Origin: Eubacterium sp.
GTDB taxonomy: Bacteria; Bacillota; Clostridia; Lachnospirales; Lachnospiraceae
Assembly (NCBI GenBank): GCA_024692605.1
Contig: JAILMQ010000141.1
Coordinates: forward strand, 1 to 49,277
Reading direction: 5' to 3'
Length of the DNA stretch: 49,277 nucleotides
A model generated the notes under the pieces. It saw only the letters and a program-made list of their open reading frames with translations. It was not told where the DNA came from and did not search any database. This document shows positions 25,357 to 34,487 of this stretch, in pieces. The first letter of the stretch is position 1. Every line of letters begins with the position of its first letter. Position numbers and translations under genes: made by a program.

Positions 25357-26544
25357 ATGATGAGTTATAGAAGAGTAGAAGCAGATATAGATTTAGATGC
25401 AATAAGATATAATATCGAGACTGTTAAAAATCTCAATGCCCCGGATAAAAAGGTATGTCTTGTTATCAAGGCAGATGCCTACGGACATGGGGCTGTAACC
25501 CTGGCAAATGAACTGGATGATCTGGCAGATTATTATGCGGTTGCAACAGTTATGGAGGCAATGGAATTAAGAAATGCAGAGATAACAAAACCAATTCTTA
25601 TTTTGGGTTATACGGATCCTTCAGAGTATGAGCTGGTTATTGAACATGATATAACAGTTGCCATGTATGATATGGATAGAGCAAGGCTCTTCTCAGAAAA
25701 AGCTGAGAGCCTGAATAAAAAGGCAAAGGTGCATATCAAGGTGGATAGCGGTATGAGCCGTATAGGTTTCCAGTGCACAAAGGAGGGTGTTAATGCTGCT
25801 GCAGAAGTGGCTAAACTTCCTATGCTTGATGTGGAAGGAATCTTTACACATTATGCAAAGGCCGACTTTAATGATAAGTCAGATGCGAAAAAACAGTATG
25901 ATAATTTTACCTGGTTCATATCTGAGATGGAGAGCCGTGGAATCACATTTGAATTAAAGCATATGGATAACAGCGCCGGAGCCATGGAAATACACTCAGA
26001 GGGCTTTGACATGATGCGTCTAGGAATAGTAATATATGGACTGTATCCATCTGAAGAAATTGATAAAAAGGTTATCTTAAAACCTGCCATGTCGCTTAAG
26101 TCCAAGGTTATCCATGTTAAGGAACTGGAGGCCGGAAGAGGTGTCGGATATGGATGGACCTATGTGACTGAAAAAACTACCAAGATTGCCACTGTATCAG
26201 TGGGATATGCGGATGGTTATCCAAGAGCTCTTTCAAACCGGGGAAGAGTACTTATTCATGGACAGTATGCACCAATCTTAGGTCGTGTCTGCATGGATCA
26301 GATCATGGTTGATGTAACAGATATAGAGGGCTTAGAGTCACAGGGGTATTCCAAAGAGGTTAAGGTTGGAGACGAGGTTGTTCTGTTCGGAAAGCAGGGG
26401 GAACATATGATCCCTGTTGAAGAGGTTGCTGCCCCGGCAAACAGCTTTAATTACGAAGCAGTCTGCAACATAAGCCGAAGGGTTCCAAGAGTTTATTATA
26501 AAGATGGAAAAGAAGCATATAGTGTGGATTTTCTCATGGATTAG
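25357..26544 (+). CDS. alr: alanine racemase
   Basis: PLP enzyme making D-alanine for peptidoglycan. It has 395 residues. The N-terminal TIM barrel carries Lys38 (VIKADAYGHG), which binds PLP; the second catalytic base Tyr265 lies in GVGYGWTYVT, and the C-terminal beta domain holds GRVCMDQIMVDVT. Two adjacent ATGs (25357 and 25360) follow TTGAGG; either could start. The next gene, a CorC-like protein, begins 21 nt later. Confidence 0.95.
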   Translation: MMSYRRVEADIDLDAIRYNIETVKNLNAPDKKVCLVIKADAYGHGAVTLANELDDLADYYAVATVMEAMELRNAEITKPILILGYTDPSEYELVIEHDITVAMYDMDRARLFSEKAESLNKKAKVHIKVDSGMSRIGFQCTKEGVNAAAEVAKLPMLDVEGIFTHYAKADFNDKSDAKKQYDNFTWFISEMESRGITFELKHMDNSAGAMEIHSEGFDMMRLGIVIYGLYPSEEIDKKVILKPAMSLKSKVIHVKELEAGRGVGYGWTYVTEKTTKIATVSVGYADGYPRALSNRGRVLIHGQYAPILGRVCMDQIMVDVTDIEGLESQGYSKEVKVGDEVVLFGKQGEHMIPVEEVAAPANSFNYEAVCNISRRVPRVYYKDGKEAYSVDFLMD

Positions 26545-26565
26545 ATTGAATAATACGGGAGTTCT

Positions 26566-27384
26566 ATGTTTAAGAAAAAAGACGAAGAACGTGTGGAAGA
26601 GGAGATACTCTCCATAGTTGAAGAAGGTCATGAACAGGGATTTATCGAAGAGGATGAGGTGGAAATGATTTCCAACATCCTTGATCTTGATGATAAAATT
26701 GTCCGTGACGTAATGACCAGCAGAAACAAGATATATGCGGTCTGTAAAAGTGATATAATAAAAGATATTATTGAGGATTGTCTTGAAAGCGGTTTTTCAA
26801 GATATCCGGTTTATGATGAGGATATAGATAATATCATCGGAGTGCTTCATCTTAAAAATATGACCATGGCTTATCTGAAGAATCCGGATACGGTTGTGGA
26901 AGAAATAATAGATGAGGCTATGTTTATTCATCCGACCTATGATATCTCCAAGCTTCTGAAAAAGATGCAGAAGGAAAAGAATCATATGGCTGTGGTTCTT
27001 GATGAGTATGGTCAGACTGACGGAATAGTTACTCTGGAGGATATTCTGGAGGAAATAGTGGGAAATATCTGGGATGAACACGATGAAGAAACAGAAGAAG
27101 TAAGAGAAACCTATGGCGATGGCTATATGGTTGATGGCATGATAAAGCTTCATGACCTGGAAGAACTCATTGAAGATCTTGAATTTCCGGATACGGATAT
27201 AGAAACATTAAATGGTTTTCTGTTATTTAAGTTTGGAAGATTCCCTAAACCAAACGAATTATTCAAGATTGATTATGGGGGTTACTTGTTTGAACCTACA
27301 CAGATTGAGAAGGGTCTCATAAAATCTGTCAGGATCAGCAGGATTGAAATAAAAGAAGAAAATGATAAGAAAGAAGAGGAATAA
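26566..27384 (+). CDS. CBS-pair / CorC-HlyC domain protein, cytosolic
   Basis: 272 residues: an acidic helical lead (1-45), two CBS domains (VRDVMTSRNKIYAV...; MFIHPTYDISKLLKKM...) followed by VVLDEYGQTDGIVTLEDILEEIVG, and the C-terminal CorC_HlyC domain (about 185-260). It lacks the DUF21 membrane part found in full-length CorB/hemolysin-III-like transporters, so it is the short CorC type linked to magnesium/cobalt efflux or membrane-ion tuning. It overlaps nothing and sits 2 nt before yebC, suggesting co-transcription. Confidence 0.85.
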   Translation: MFKKKDEERVEEEILSIVEEGHEQGFIEEDEVEMISNILDLDDKIVRDVMTSRNKIYAVCKSDIIKDIIEDCLESGFSRYPVYDEDIDNIIGVLHLKNMTMAYLKNPDTVVEEIIDEAMFIHPTYDISKLLKKMQKEKNHMAVVLDEYGQTDGIVTLEDILEEIVGNIWDEHDEETEEVRETYGDGYMVDGMIKLHDLEELIEDLEFPDTDIETLNGFLLFKFGRFPKPNELFKIDYGGYLFEPTQIEKGLIKSVRISRIEIKEENDKKEEE

Positions 27385-27386
27385 TT

Positions 27387-28112
27387 ATGTCAGGACATTC
27401 AAAATTTGCGAATATCAGAGCAAAGAAGGAAAAGAACGATGCAGCTAAGGGAAAGGCCTTTACTGTAATCGGAAGAGAGATTGCAGTTGCAGTTAAGGAG
27501 GGTGGCCCTAATCCGGAAAACAACTCCAAGCTTCGTGATGTTATAGCTAAGGCAAAGGCCAACAACATGCCTAACGATACCATCGAAAGAGGAATCAAGA
27601 AGGCGGCCGGAGATCTTGAAAGCGTTAACTTCTCATACAATACCTATGAGGGCTATGGACCCGGTGGAGTTGCTATAATCGTTAAGTGCCTTACAGATAA
27701 TAACAACAGAACTGCTGCAAATGTAAGAAGCGCATTTACAAAAGGAAATGGAAACATCGGAACAACCGGATGCGTGTCATATATGTTTGATGAGAAAGGT
27801 CAGATCATCATCGATAAGGAAGAAGTGGAAATGGATGCAGATGAGCTTATGATGATTGCTCTTGATGCGGGAGCAGAGGACTTTTCAGAAGAAGAGGATT
27901 CATATGAGATCATTACAGAGCCTTCAGCTTTCTCTGAAGTAAGAGATAATCTTGAGAAGGCAGGTATAAAAATGGCTTCAGCTGAAGTGACTATGATTCC
28001 ACAGAACTATGTTGCTGTAGCTGCAGAAGAAGATCAGAAGAACTTAGACAGAATCCTGGATCTGCTTGATGCAGATGATGATGTGCAGGATGTTTATACA
28101 AACGTGGAATAA
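27387..28112 (+). CDS. yebC: YebC/PmpR/TACO1-family translation or transcription factor
   Basis: 241 residues of the standard three-domain fold: SGHSKFANIRAKKEKNDAAKGKAFTV at the N-terminus, GPGGVAIIVKCLTDNNNRTAANVR in domain 2, and the domain-3 repeat ending DADDDVQDVYTNVE. Family members were described as transcription regulators and, for some, as factors easing ribosome passage through difficult peptides such as polyproline. The start follows GAGGAATT at close range. The gene is followed by an unusual structured intergenic element (28121-28289). Confidence 0.94.
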   Translation: MSGHSKFANIRAKKEKNDAAKGKAFTVIGREIAVAVKEGGPNPENNSKLRDVIAKAKANNMPNDTIERGIKKAAGDLESVNFSYNTYEGYGPGGVAIIVKCLTDNNNRTAANVRSAFTKGNGNIGTTGCVSYMFDEKGQIIIDKEEVEMDADELMMIALDAGAEDFSEEEDSYEIITEPSAFSEVRDNLEKAGIKMASAEVTMIPQNYVAVAAEEDQKNLDRILDLLDADDDVQDVYTNVE

Positions 28113-28120
28113 TACATTAC

Positions 28121-28289
28121 TATTTGCGTAAATATATGATATATGCATTCTGCAAGTTCACTTGCAAGAATGCTATATATCATATATTTCCTGCTAAGCA
28201 GGAATCAAAAATACATGAGGAAATTGTCTGCGAAGCAGACAGTAGAGCACGAAGTGCGTAATTTCCGAATGGATTTTTGATAGCAAATA
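28121..28289. repeat. branched multi-hairpin intergenic element
   Basis: The outer arms TATTTGC (28121-28127) and GCAAATA (28283-28289) enclose three structures. (a) A long hairpin 28130-28189 with perfect 15-bp outer arms AAATATATGATATAT/ATATATCATATATTT, then GCATTC/GAATGC and TGCAAGT/ACTTGCA with two 1-nt bulges and a 2-nt loop. (b) TTCCTGC-TAA-GCAGGAA (28188-28204). (c) An arm closed by ATCAAAAA (28204-28211)/TTTTTGAT (28274-28281) and GGAAATT (28219-28225)/AATTTCC (28260-28266). Arm (c) carries two sub-hairpins with GAA loops: GTCTGC/GCAGAC (28226-28240) and GCAC/GTGC (28247-28257). It occupies nearly all of the yebC to kinase gap. It could be a MITE/REP-like repeat or a structured RNA. 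Confidence 0.75.
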
Positions 28290-28314
28290 TAGCATTATAC
28301 ATAAGGGGGAGCGT

Positions 28315-28968
28315 ATGGATAAATTTGTAATTACAATAGCAAGAGAATATTGCTCAGGTGGTCAGAAGATAGGAACACGTCTGGCAGAGGAACTGGGAGT
28401 AAACTGCTATAACAGTGAGATGTTCAGACTTGTATCTAAGAACGAGAATATGAGAGATGATGTAGTTTCTCATGATGACCGCATAAAGGATACATCACTT
28501 TTTGATGTTGCCAAAGAGATTTATACCGATCCCCTTCCTACAAGGGATGTAAAGGATGTTCTTACCGATAAGATTGAAGATGAGGATGTTGTCCTGATTA
28601 AGAATCTTTACGATTATCAGTCTGAGATTATTGTCGAACTGGCAAAAAGAGAGTCCTGTATTATAGTGGGAAGATGTGCTAATTACATTCTGAAGGATAA
28701 TCCCAATGCTATAAATGTATTTATTCATGCTCCTATCGGTTTCAAATTAAAAAGGGCACAGTCCAGACATTACATGCCTGAAAATGAGCTTAGAAACTAT
28801 CTTGCTAAGGTTGATGAAAGAAAAGCTGATTATTATTTCAAATATACAGGCTGCGACTGGACAGATATTAAGAATTATGACATATCCCTTGACACATCGA
28901 AATACGGTATCAGTGGATGTGTGGAACTTATTAAAAAATTCCTAGAGCTGAAGCAGAAACTGGATTAG
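28315..28968 (+). CDS. cytidylate kinase-like family protein
   Basis: 217-residue P-loop protein of the AAA_26/cytidylate-kinase-like group. It begins FVITIAREYCSGGQKIGTRLAEELG, where the usual GxxGxGK loop is replaced by the family's REYCSGGQKIG form. IIVGRCANYIL and a lid-type segment (RKADYYFKYTG) follow. True CMP kinase (cmk) has a different loop and length, so nucleotide kinase activity is probable but the substrate is unknown; such genes are abundant in Lachnospiraceae. AAGGGGGAG lies just before the ATG, immediately after the branched element. Confidence 0.85.
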   Translation: MDKFVITIAREYCSGGQKIGTRLAEELGVNCYNSEMFRLVSKNENMRDDVVSHDDRIKDTSLFDVAKEIYTDPLPTRDVKDVLTDKIEDEDVVLIKNLYDYQSEIIVELAKRESCIIVGRCANYILKDNPNAINVFIHAPIGFKLKRAQSRHYMPENELRNYLAKVDERKADYYFKYTGCDWTDIKNYDISLDTSKYGISGCVELIKKFLELKQKLD

Positions 28969-29020
28969 GCATTTTAAGTCAGAAATGTCAGTTTTTCTGC
29001 TATTCAAACACAAAGATTTT

Positions 29021-29029
29021 TGGTATAAT
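29021..29029 (+). promoter_or_regulatory. extended -10 promoter of glgA
   Basis: TGGTATAAT is a TGn-extended -10. About 20 nt downstream the leader holds GGATAAA (29049-29055) pairing with TTTATCC (29062-29068), a small hairpin some 35 nt before the glgA start. Confidence 0.6.
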
Positions 29030-29103
29030 CAGAAGTGGGTTATTTGTTGGATAAATCGGGGTTTATCCGTAGAGATATATAATGTACGAATGGAGGTTCA
29101 GGC

Positions 29104-30540
29104 ATGAAAAAAGTAGCTTATATTGCGTCAGAGTGCGTACCCTTTATTAAAACAGGAGGTCTTGCTGACGTAGTAGGAACCCTTCCTAAGAAGTTCAATA
29201 GAAGTGAGTATGATGTGAGAATCATTATGCCAAACTATATGTGTCTTCCTGAGAAGTATAAGAGTAAGATGAAATATATCACACATTTCCATATGGACAT
29301 CGGCTGGAAACAGCAGTACGTAGGTGTCATGTATATGGAGTATGAAGGTGTTCCGGTATATTTTATCGATAATGAGTATTACTTTAACGGCTTCAACATC
29401 TATGGGGATGTTAAGTGGGATATTGAGAAATATTGTTATTTCTGCAAGGCTGCATTATCAATACTTCCAAGTATAGGTTTCAGACCTGACATAGTTCATT
29501 GTCATGACTGGCAGAGTGGTCTTGTTCCGGTTTATCTCAAGACACTTTTTGCAAGCAATCCTTTCTATCAGGGAATCAAATCAGTTATGACAATTCATAA
29601 CCTTCAGTTCCAGGGCAGATGGGATATAAAGACAATCCAGGAGTATTCAGGACTTCCAAGTGATCTGTTTACACCTGACAAGCTGGAAATGAATAAAGAC
29701 GCAAGTATGCTTAAGGGTGGACTTGTTTATGCAGATAAGATCACCACAGTTTCTAATACTTACGCTCATGAGATTCAGACCCCTTATTACGGCGAGGGAC
29801 TTGACGGTCTGCTTCAGGCACGTTGGCAGAGCCTTTGGGGAATTGTAAATGGTATCGATTATGATATCTTTAATCCTGCCAAGGATGATAAGATAGCATG
29901 TAAATACAATCTCAGAAATTATAAGAAAAATAAGCTTAAGAATAAGCTGGCACTTCAGAAAGAACTTGGTCTTCCTGAAGATGAAAATGCATATGTTATG
30001 GGTATTGTTTCAAGACTCACTGATCAGAAGGGTCTTGACCTTATCGATCATATTATGAATGATATCATGACAGACGGAACTCAGCTGGTGGTATTGGGAA
30101 CCGGTGACAGACGTTATGAGGAAATGTTCAAATACTATCAGGGCTTCCATCCGGCAAAGCTTTCAGCAAATATATATTTCAGTGATGAACTGTCACATAA
30201 GATATATGCAGGATGTGATTCTATACTTGTTCCGTCAAGGTTTGAGCCTTGTGGTCTTACACAACTTATGGCTCTTAAATATGGTTCACTGCCAATAGTA
30301 AGAGAGACAGGTGGACTTAAGGATACTGTTCAGCCTTACAATGAATACGAAGGAACAGGAACAGGATTCAGTTTTGCAAACTATGACGCAAGAGAGCTTC
30401 TTAACACCATTAATTATTCTAAGCAGATCTACTTCGATAGAAGAGATGACTGGAATAAGATGGTTAAGAGAGCTATGGAACAGGATTACAGCTGGGATCA
30501 GAGTGCAAAGATTTACGAGCAGCTGTATTCAGAATTATAG
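29104..30540 (+). CDS. glgA: glycogen synthase (ADP-glucose, GT5)
   Basis: Extends alpha-1,4-glucan from ADP-glucose. It has 478 residues, the family's normal size. The N-terminal Rossmann domain starts KKVAYIASECVPFIKTGGLADVVGTLPK with the Lys of the KTGGL ADP-glucose site. The C-terminal domain has the conserved VSRLTDQKGLDL, LGTGDRRYEEMF and the acidic PSRFEPCGLTQLMALKYG motif, with the invariant glutamate. GGAGGTTCAGGC precedes the ATG. Other glg genes are not in the window, so it is a stand-alone copy. A large hairpin follows the stop. Confidence 0.95.
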   Translation: MKKVAYIASECVPFIKTGGLADVVGTLPKKFNRSEYDVRIIMPNYMCLPEKYKSKMKYITHFHMDIGWKQQYVGVMYMEYEGVPVYFIDNEYYFNGFNIYGDVKWDIEKYCYFCKAALSILPSIGFRPDIVHCHDWQSGLVPVYLKTLFASNPFYQGIKSVMTIHNLQFQGRWDIKTIQEYSGLPSDLFTPDKLEMNKDASMLKGGLVYADKITTVSNTYAHEIQTPYYGEGLDGLLQARWQSLWGIVNGIDYDIFNPAKDDKIACKYNLRNYKKNKLKNKLALQKELGLPEDENAYVMGIVSRLTDQKGLDLIDHIMNDIMTDGTQLVVLGTGDRRYEEMFKYYQGFHPAKLSANIYFSDELSHKIYAGCDSILVPSRFEPCGLTQLMALKYGSLPIVRETGGLKDTVQPYNEYEGTGTGFSFANYDARELLNTINYSKQIYFDRRDDWNKMVKRAMEQDYSWDQSAKIYEQLYSEL

Positions 30541-30547
30541 AAGTGCG

Positions 30548-30616
30548 ATGGGACATGGAGTCGGGCACTTCGTCCCATAAACTAGATGGGACAGAGTGTC
30601 CGGCTCCATGTCCCAT
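30548..30616. repeat. 31-nt-armed inverted repeat after glgA
   Basis: The left arm (30548-30578) and right arm (30586-30616) are reverse complements at 27 of 31 positions around a 7-nt loop; two of the four differences still form G-U pairs in RNA. Each arm also begins and ends with its own ATGGGAC/GTCCCAT palindrome, so it can fold as one long hairpin or two shorter ones. TTATTTT follows, so it may terminate glgA, but it is larger than an ordinary terminator. Confidence 0.75.
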
Positions 30617-30632
30617 TATTTTGGAGTGAGTA

Positions 30633-32444
30633 ATGGCATACGATGGAGTTGTGATCAGCAGTATAATTAACGAAATAGGAACTTCCTGCAAAGGCGGAAG
30701 AGTGCTTAAAGTACAGCAGCCTTCGGCAGATGTGATAACAATTACTGTTAAGGGATATAAAGGACAGACAAAGCTGTACCTGTCAGCTTCTCCTTCGCTT
30801 CCGATAGTATACGTAGCGGACTCACTTCCTCAGGCTCCAATGCAGGCTCCAGCCTTTTGCATGCTTTTAAGAAAACATCTGGCTAATGGACGACTGGTTG
30901 ACATAAAACAACCGAATTTTGACAGGGTTTTTGATTTTATATTTGAGCATATGGACGAGATGGGGGATATTTCCGACAGGCACCTTATAGTTGAAATCAT
31001 GGGACGTCAGAGTAATATCATCTTAGCGGATAATGATTTGAAGATTATTGACTGTCTCAGAAGAGTTATGCCGGATCTTAGTGATGCCATCTCAAAGGAC
31101 AGCGATAATGAAATAAGGATTTTGTATCCTGGACAGCAGTACAGTGCTCCGGATTCTCAGGGTAAGATAAATCCTCTGACTGAACTTGATAAAGAGACTT
31201 TTGATTCCCGGATATCTTCGCAGTCAGGGCCGGTTGTTAAAGCAATCTTTTCGACTATAACCGGCTTCTCAAAGGGCTTTGCTGAGGAGATAGTATATGC
31301 GTCAGGAATAGACGGCCGTGCCAGCTTTTCTGATCTGGATGGGGCTTGTAAGGAAAGACTTTATGAAACAATTCTTGGATATGTGAATAATATTAAGGAG
31401 GATAAATACTCTCCATGTATAGGCATTCTTCAGGGCCTTCCCAAAGATTTTCATGCATTTGAGATGAAAAGATTTGATGAGCTTATAACTCTGGATGATC
31501 TGACAGAACAGTCCTCGGATGCTGCCATGTCGCAGTTTATCATAAGATTCTATGAGCAAAAACAGAGGGATGTGAATATTCGTTCTAAATCCTCTGATAT
31601 AAAGAAGGTTCTTCAGACGGCGATTGAAAGAGCTTCAAAGAAGTATGATATCCAGCTTTCTCAGCTTAAAAGCACTGAGGATAGAGATAAGTTCAGAATA
31701 TACGGAGAGCTTATTAATACATATGGCTACGAGCTGAAGGGCGGAGAAAAGAGCCTCAGCTGTGTCAATTATTATGATGGTCAGGAGATAACCATTCCAC
31801 TGGACACTAATCTTTCGGCACAGGAGAATTCTCAGAAGTATTTTGCAAAATATAATAAGAAAAAGAGGACCTTTGAGGCCCTTACTGAATTTGTAAAAAA
31901 GACCCGTGAGGAGAGGGACTATCTCCTTACCATAAAGCATTCTCTTGATATAGCGGAGGATGATTCGGATATTCAGGAAATCAGAAAGGAACTGCAGCAG
32001 GCCGGGGTTCTGAAAAGCCGTTCGAAGGAAAAGGGCAGCAGAAAACAAAGTGCAGGTAAGCCCTTACATTTCCTTTCTTCTGAGGGCTATGATATCTATG
32101 TGGGAAAAAACAATATTCAGAACGAAGAGCTTACCTTCGGCCTGGCGACGGGAAAAGATATCTGGTTTCATGCAAAGAATATGCCGGGTTCACACGTGAT
32201 CGTGAAGGTAAAGGACGGAGATATGGATTTTGACAGTATACCGGATTCGGTTTTTGAGGAGGCGGCTCAGCTTGCCGCTTATTATTCAAGCGGAAGCAGT
32301 GCTCCAAAGGTTGAGGTGGATTATACTGAAAGAAAGCATCTTAAGAAGCCTCCACATGCTAACCCGGGCTACGTTATCTATCATACAAATTATTCCATGA
32401 TGGTAAAACCAGAAAAGGGAAATGTAATAAAACAGGAAGATTAA
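30633..32444 (+). CDS. rqcH: ribosome quality control protein RqcH (NFACT family)
   Basis: 603 residues. It binds 50S subunits stalled with peptidyl-tRNA and directs addition of C-terminal alanine tails that mark the peptide for degradation. It has the NFACT-N domain (MAYDGVVISSIINEI, then DRHLIVEIMGRQSNIILAD), a helical middle with coiled coil (about 270-440) and the NFACT-R domain (TFGLATGKDIWFHAKNMPGSHVIVK, VDYTERKHLKKP). It was formerly annotated as fibronectin-binding protein A. GGAG lies 7 nt before the ATG, just after the large hairpin. Confidence 0.94.
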   Translation: MAYDGVVISSIINEIGTSCKGGRVLKVQQPSADVITITVKGYKGQTKLYLSASPSLPIVYVADSLPQAPMQAPAFCMLLRKHLANGRLVDIKQPNFDRVFDFIFEHMDEMGDISDRHLIVEIMGRQSNIILADNDLKIIDCLRRVMPDLSDAISKDSDNEIRILYPGQQYSAPDSQGKINPLTELDKETFDSRISSQSGPVVKAIFSTITGFSKGFAEEIVYASGIDGRASFSDLDGACKERLYETILGYVNNIKEDKYSPCIGILQGLPKDFHAFEMKRFDELITLDDLTEQSSDAAMSQFIIRFYEQKQRDVNIRSKSSDIKKVLQTAIERASKKYDIQLSQLKSTEDRDKFRIYGELINTYGYELKGGEKSLSCVNYYDGQEITIPLDTNLSAQENSQKYFAKYNKKKRTFEALTEFVKKTREERDYLLTIKHSLDIAEDDSDIQEIRKELQQAGVLKSRSKEKGSRKQSAGKPLHFLSSEGYDIYVGKNNIQNEELTFGLATGKDIWFHAKNMPGSHVIVKVKDGDMDFDSIPDSVFEEAAQLAAYYSSGSSAPKVEVDYTERKHLKKPPHANPGYVIYHTNYSMMVKPEKGNVIKQED

Positions 32445-32465
32445 CTAATTATTTGGGAGAGATAC

Positions 32466-34448
32466 ATGACTTTTGAAGGTGTAAATGACACGCGAGTATA
32501 TATGTATTCTGCGGCGCTTATTATAGCTGTATCTTTAATGATGCATTCGTTTATTCAGAAGAGAACTGATAAACGTCAGAATGTAACATTTCTATATATG
32601 GTTGGCGCATTAATAATCAATTCATCAACCGAGATTGTCTGTGAATTTTTACATCCACATATAAGTGACTCGGCTGCGGCCTTCAATGTATACAAAGTAT
32701 TTCAGCTTTTATACTTTGTGGTACATGTTCTTCTTGCGCCTTTCTTCCTGCTGTATGAGATGTCTGTAACAGACTTAATAAAAAAGCTTAAGAATTATAC
32801 GGTAGTATTTGTTGTTTCCATAGTTTCTGCTACAGAGATCTTAGTGCTTACAAATCCTATAACGAACTTTGTGTATTATTATGATGGGTATGATTTTACC
32901 AGAAACTGGGGAGAGGGAATTATCTATATTGTAGCTGTAGTTTTCCTGCTTCTTTCTCTCGTAAATCTTTTCTATTACTGGAGAGCTATTAATCCTATTA
33001 AAAAGATGTCGCTTCTTTACTTCTTTGGTGTTGTTATTCTTGGTCTTTTGATTCAGCTTTTATTCCCGGAAGTGCGCTGTGAACTATTTGCAGAGGCTAT
33101 AGCTTTTGTGGGGGTTATGATCACCATTGAAAATGATGACATCATGAAGGATTATGAAACCGGGGTTTACGACCGGCCGGCGCTGATGACAGAGCTTAAG
33201 AATAATGAAGCCATGAATGTGAGATTTGGTCTGATAAGTCTCAGGTTAAAAGATGTTGATACGGTTTTTAAGACAAATGGACCTGAAAACTTTAATAAGC
33301 TGAGTGTCGAGGCTGCTGAGTTTTTAAAGACACTGATTCAGAGATATTATATATATCATTTTGACAGAGGGCATTTTGTAATAATTGTAAATACTGAAAT
33401 GAATGATCAGGGCAGACAGATCGTAAGGAAACTGGCCAGGAAGTATGAATCAAAGTATAATCTATCTGAACTTGCAAAAAAAATTGATGAGAGATTTAAT
33501 GATGAGTGGATTATAGATGATACCAGATACCTTTTAGGAATAGCTCAGGTAAAAATGAGTTATCCTGATGAGGTAACCAATGTAAATGATATAATCTATC
33601 TTTTGAATACAGATCTTCCTGAAGGTAAAGAAAAATCCATCTATGAGGGTGAAGACCTGAAGAAGATGCTTAGAAAGACAGAGGTTAAGAAAGCAATTAC
33701 AAGAGGTCTTGAGGAAAGTGAGTTCGAAGTTTACTATCAGCCTATATACCATATAGATGGTGAGAAACTATACGGTGCGGAGGCACTTCTAAGACTTCAT
33801 GACAGACAGCTTGGGGAGATATATCCTGATGAATTCATTCCTGCTGTTGAGGAGATGGGACTGATAGATGCTCTGGATGATTATGTTCTGAAAAATGTAT
33901 GCGCATTTATTAAATCCGGTATTCCTGCCGGTGGAGCCATGAAGAGCATCAGCGTAAATCTTTCTCTCCTTCAATTCAGAAATGAAGATTTTGTTGAGAG
34001 ACTTAACGGTATAGTTGAGGTATATAAAATACCTAAGACTATGGTTAATTTTGAAATAACAGAAACCGTAGGTTCTGATGATATGGACGATATTAAAGAT
34101 ATGGTTTCGAGGCTTAAGAATTTTGGATTTCATTTCTCCATGGATGATTATGGAACAGGATATTCCAATATCAGTAAAAGCTTTTCTCTTGATTTTGATG
34201 TGGTTAAGATCGACAAGAGCATTTTATGGGGAGCAGAGAAAAGCGAACTTGGAATGACCGTTCTTACTAACACGATCTATATGATAAAACAGCTTAATAA
34301 GAAAATAGTTGTCGAGGGAGTTGAAACCAAAGAACAGATGGAACTTCTGAGAAAGCTGGATGTGGATTATCTGCAGGGATATTATTTCTCGAAGCCTATT
34401 ACAAAGGATGAATTTATTCACGATATCATTGGAATAAAAGAATTATGA
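32466..34448 (+). CDS. membrane-bound EAL-domain cyclic-di-GMP phosphodiesterase with degenerate GGDEF
   Basis: 660 residues. About seven membrane helices (1-220) form a sensor region like the 7TM N-domains of clostridial signalling proteins. Residues about 228-375 keep a GGDEF-like fold, but the signature is lost (FDRGHF where GGDEF is expected), so no cyclase activity is predicted. The EAL domain (about 410-655) keeps the key motifs: EALLRL, NLS, EITE, DDYGTGYSN, KIDKS, EGVET and QGYYFSKP. It should therefore hydrolyse c-di-GMP in response to a membrane or extracellular signal. GGGAGAG precedes the ATG. Confidence 0.9.
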   Translation: MTFEGVNDTRVYMYSAALIIAVSLMMHSFIQKRTDKRQNVTFLYMVGALIINSSTEIVCEFLHPHISDSAAAFNVYKVFQLLYFVVHVLLAPFFLLYEMSVTDLIKKLKNYTVVFVVSIVSATEILVLTNPITNFVYYYDGYDFTRNWGEGIIYIVAVVFLLLSLVNLFYYWRAINPIKKMSLLYFFGVVILGLLIQLLFPEVRCELFAEAIAFVGVMITIENDDIMKDYETGVYDRPALMTELKNNEAMNVRFGLISLRLKDVDTVFKTNGPENFNKLSVEAAEFLKTLIQRYYIYHFDRGHFVIIVNTEMNDQGRQIVRKLARKYESKYNLSELAKKIDERFNDEWIIDDTRYLLGIAQVKMSYPDEVTNVNDIIYLLNTDLPEGKEKSIYEGEDLKKMLRKTEVKKAITRGLEESEFEVYYQPIYHIDGEKLYGAEALLRLHDRQLGEIYPDEFIPAVEEMGLIDALDDYVLKNVCAFIKSGIPAGGAMKSISVNLSLLQFRNEDFVERLNGIVEVYKIPKTMVNFEITETVGSDDMDDIKDMVSRLKNFGFHFSMDDYGTGYSNISKSFSLDFDVVKIDKSILWGAEKSELGMTVLTNTIYMIKQLNKKIVVEGVETKEQMELLRKLDVDYLQGYYFSKPITKDEFIHDIIGIKEL

Positions 34449-34487
34449 TGTCTGTAAAATACTAATTGTCTATTATGGGGGTATAGT

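Noticed and set aside
28121-28289. tRNA or known riboswitch in the branched element
   Set aside because: The arm lengths do not fit a cloverleaf tRNA (one arm is about 60 nt), no CCA-type acceptor or T-loop consensus is seen, and I recognise no riboswitch core.
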